Shown here in pieces: positions 15,844 to 15,896 of a DNA stretch of 15,896 nucleotides (positions are counted from its first letter, which is position 1; each line of letters opens with the position of its first letter). The DNA comes from an uncultured Fretibacterium sp. (GTDB lineage: Bacteria; Synergistota; Synergistia; Synergistales; Aminobacteriaceae). The stretch lies in assembly GCA_937915835.1 (NCBI GenBank), contig CALGHA010000125.1, positions 1-15,896 of the forward strand. Reading direction: 5' to 3'. Made by a program: the position numbers and the translations under genes. The notes below the pieces were generated by a model that was given only the letters and a program-made list of their open reading frames with translations, had not been told where the DNA came from and searched no databases.

Positions 15844-15871
15844 TTGCATAATTCATAAAAGCTGATAAAAT
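15844..15871 (+). promoter_or_regulatory. promoter for a gene beyond the right edge
   Basis: TTGCAT (15844-15849), a 16-nt spacer and TAAAAT (15866-15871). A second, overlapping possibility is TTGAAA (15825-15830) with a 16-nt spacer and CATAAT (15847-15852). Both point rightwards to the Shine-Dalgarno site at the window end. Confidence 0.6.
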
Positions 15872-15888
15872 GCAGAAAAATTCAAATC

Positions 15889-15896
15889 AGGAGGTG
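15889..15896 (+). promoter_or_regulatory. Shine-Dalgarno site of a gene starting beyond the window
   Basis: AGGAGGTG at the very end of the window matches the 16S anti-Shine-Dalgarno sequence fully and lies about 18 nt past the -10 box. A plus-strand start codon is expected within about 10 nt outside the window. Confidence 0.7.

Overview
The window looks like chromosomal DNA of a Synergistota (Synergistetes) bacterium. The best clue is the C-terminus of the protein at 1623-3047: a glycine-rich stretch, GGGCSAG, a short hydrophobic helix and an RKK tail. This matches the sorting signal known as Synerg-CTERM. The very long RpoC (1726 aa), frequent TTG starts and strong Shine-Dalgarno sites fit a Gram-negative anaerobe of this kind. 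Genus and species cannot be read from the window.

Layout. Left part (1-4948, all minus strand): the first few codons of a possible downstream gene, an FGGY sugar kinase, a surface protein with the Synerg-CTERM signal, a small exported TPR-like protein, and UDP-glucose 6-dehydrogenase (ugd). ugd and the TPR-like gene overlap by TTGA and form one unit under a promoter near 5000-5027. The surface protein has its own promoter (3124-3151) and a strong terminator (1548-1586), so the kinase is probably transcribed separately. Centre (5086-14243, plus strand): a promoter, tRNA-Leu(CAG), a second near-consensus promoter, then rpoB and rpoC, closed by a terminator. Right part (14249-15720, minus strand): a RpiR-type regulator preceded by a two-OB-fold SSB-like gene 17 nt upstream, converging on rpoC. 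The last 50 bases hold a plus-strand promoter and a perfect Shine-Dalgarno site for a gene that starts beyond the window.

How the genes work together. rpoB and rpoC give the beta and beta' subunits of RNA polymerase and are translated as a close pair. They are not next to rplKAJL or rpsL/rpsG/fusA here, which is unusual. ugd supplies UDP-glucuronate for surface polysaccharide, and its neighbours are an exported TPR-like protein and an anchored surface protein, so this side of the window leans towards the envelope. The kinase and the RpiR/SIS regulator suggest sugar metabolism but are not adjacent.

The points most worth a second look are a roughly 370-residue insertion near the C-terminus of RpoC built of repeated units that resemble its own jaw motif, the internally duplicated SSB-like protein, and the Synerg-CTERM protein, which I cannot assign to a family outside its signals. 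No mobile element, CRISPR array, rRNA or gene-free stretch above 300 bases was seen.
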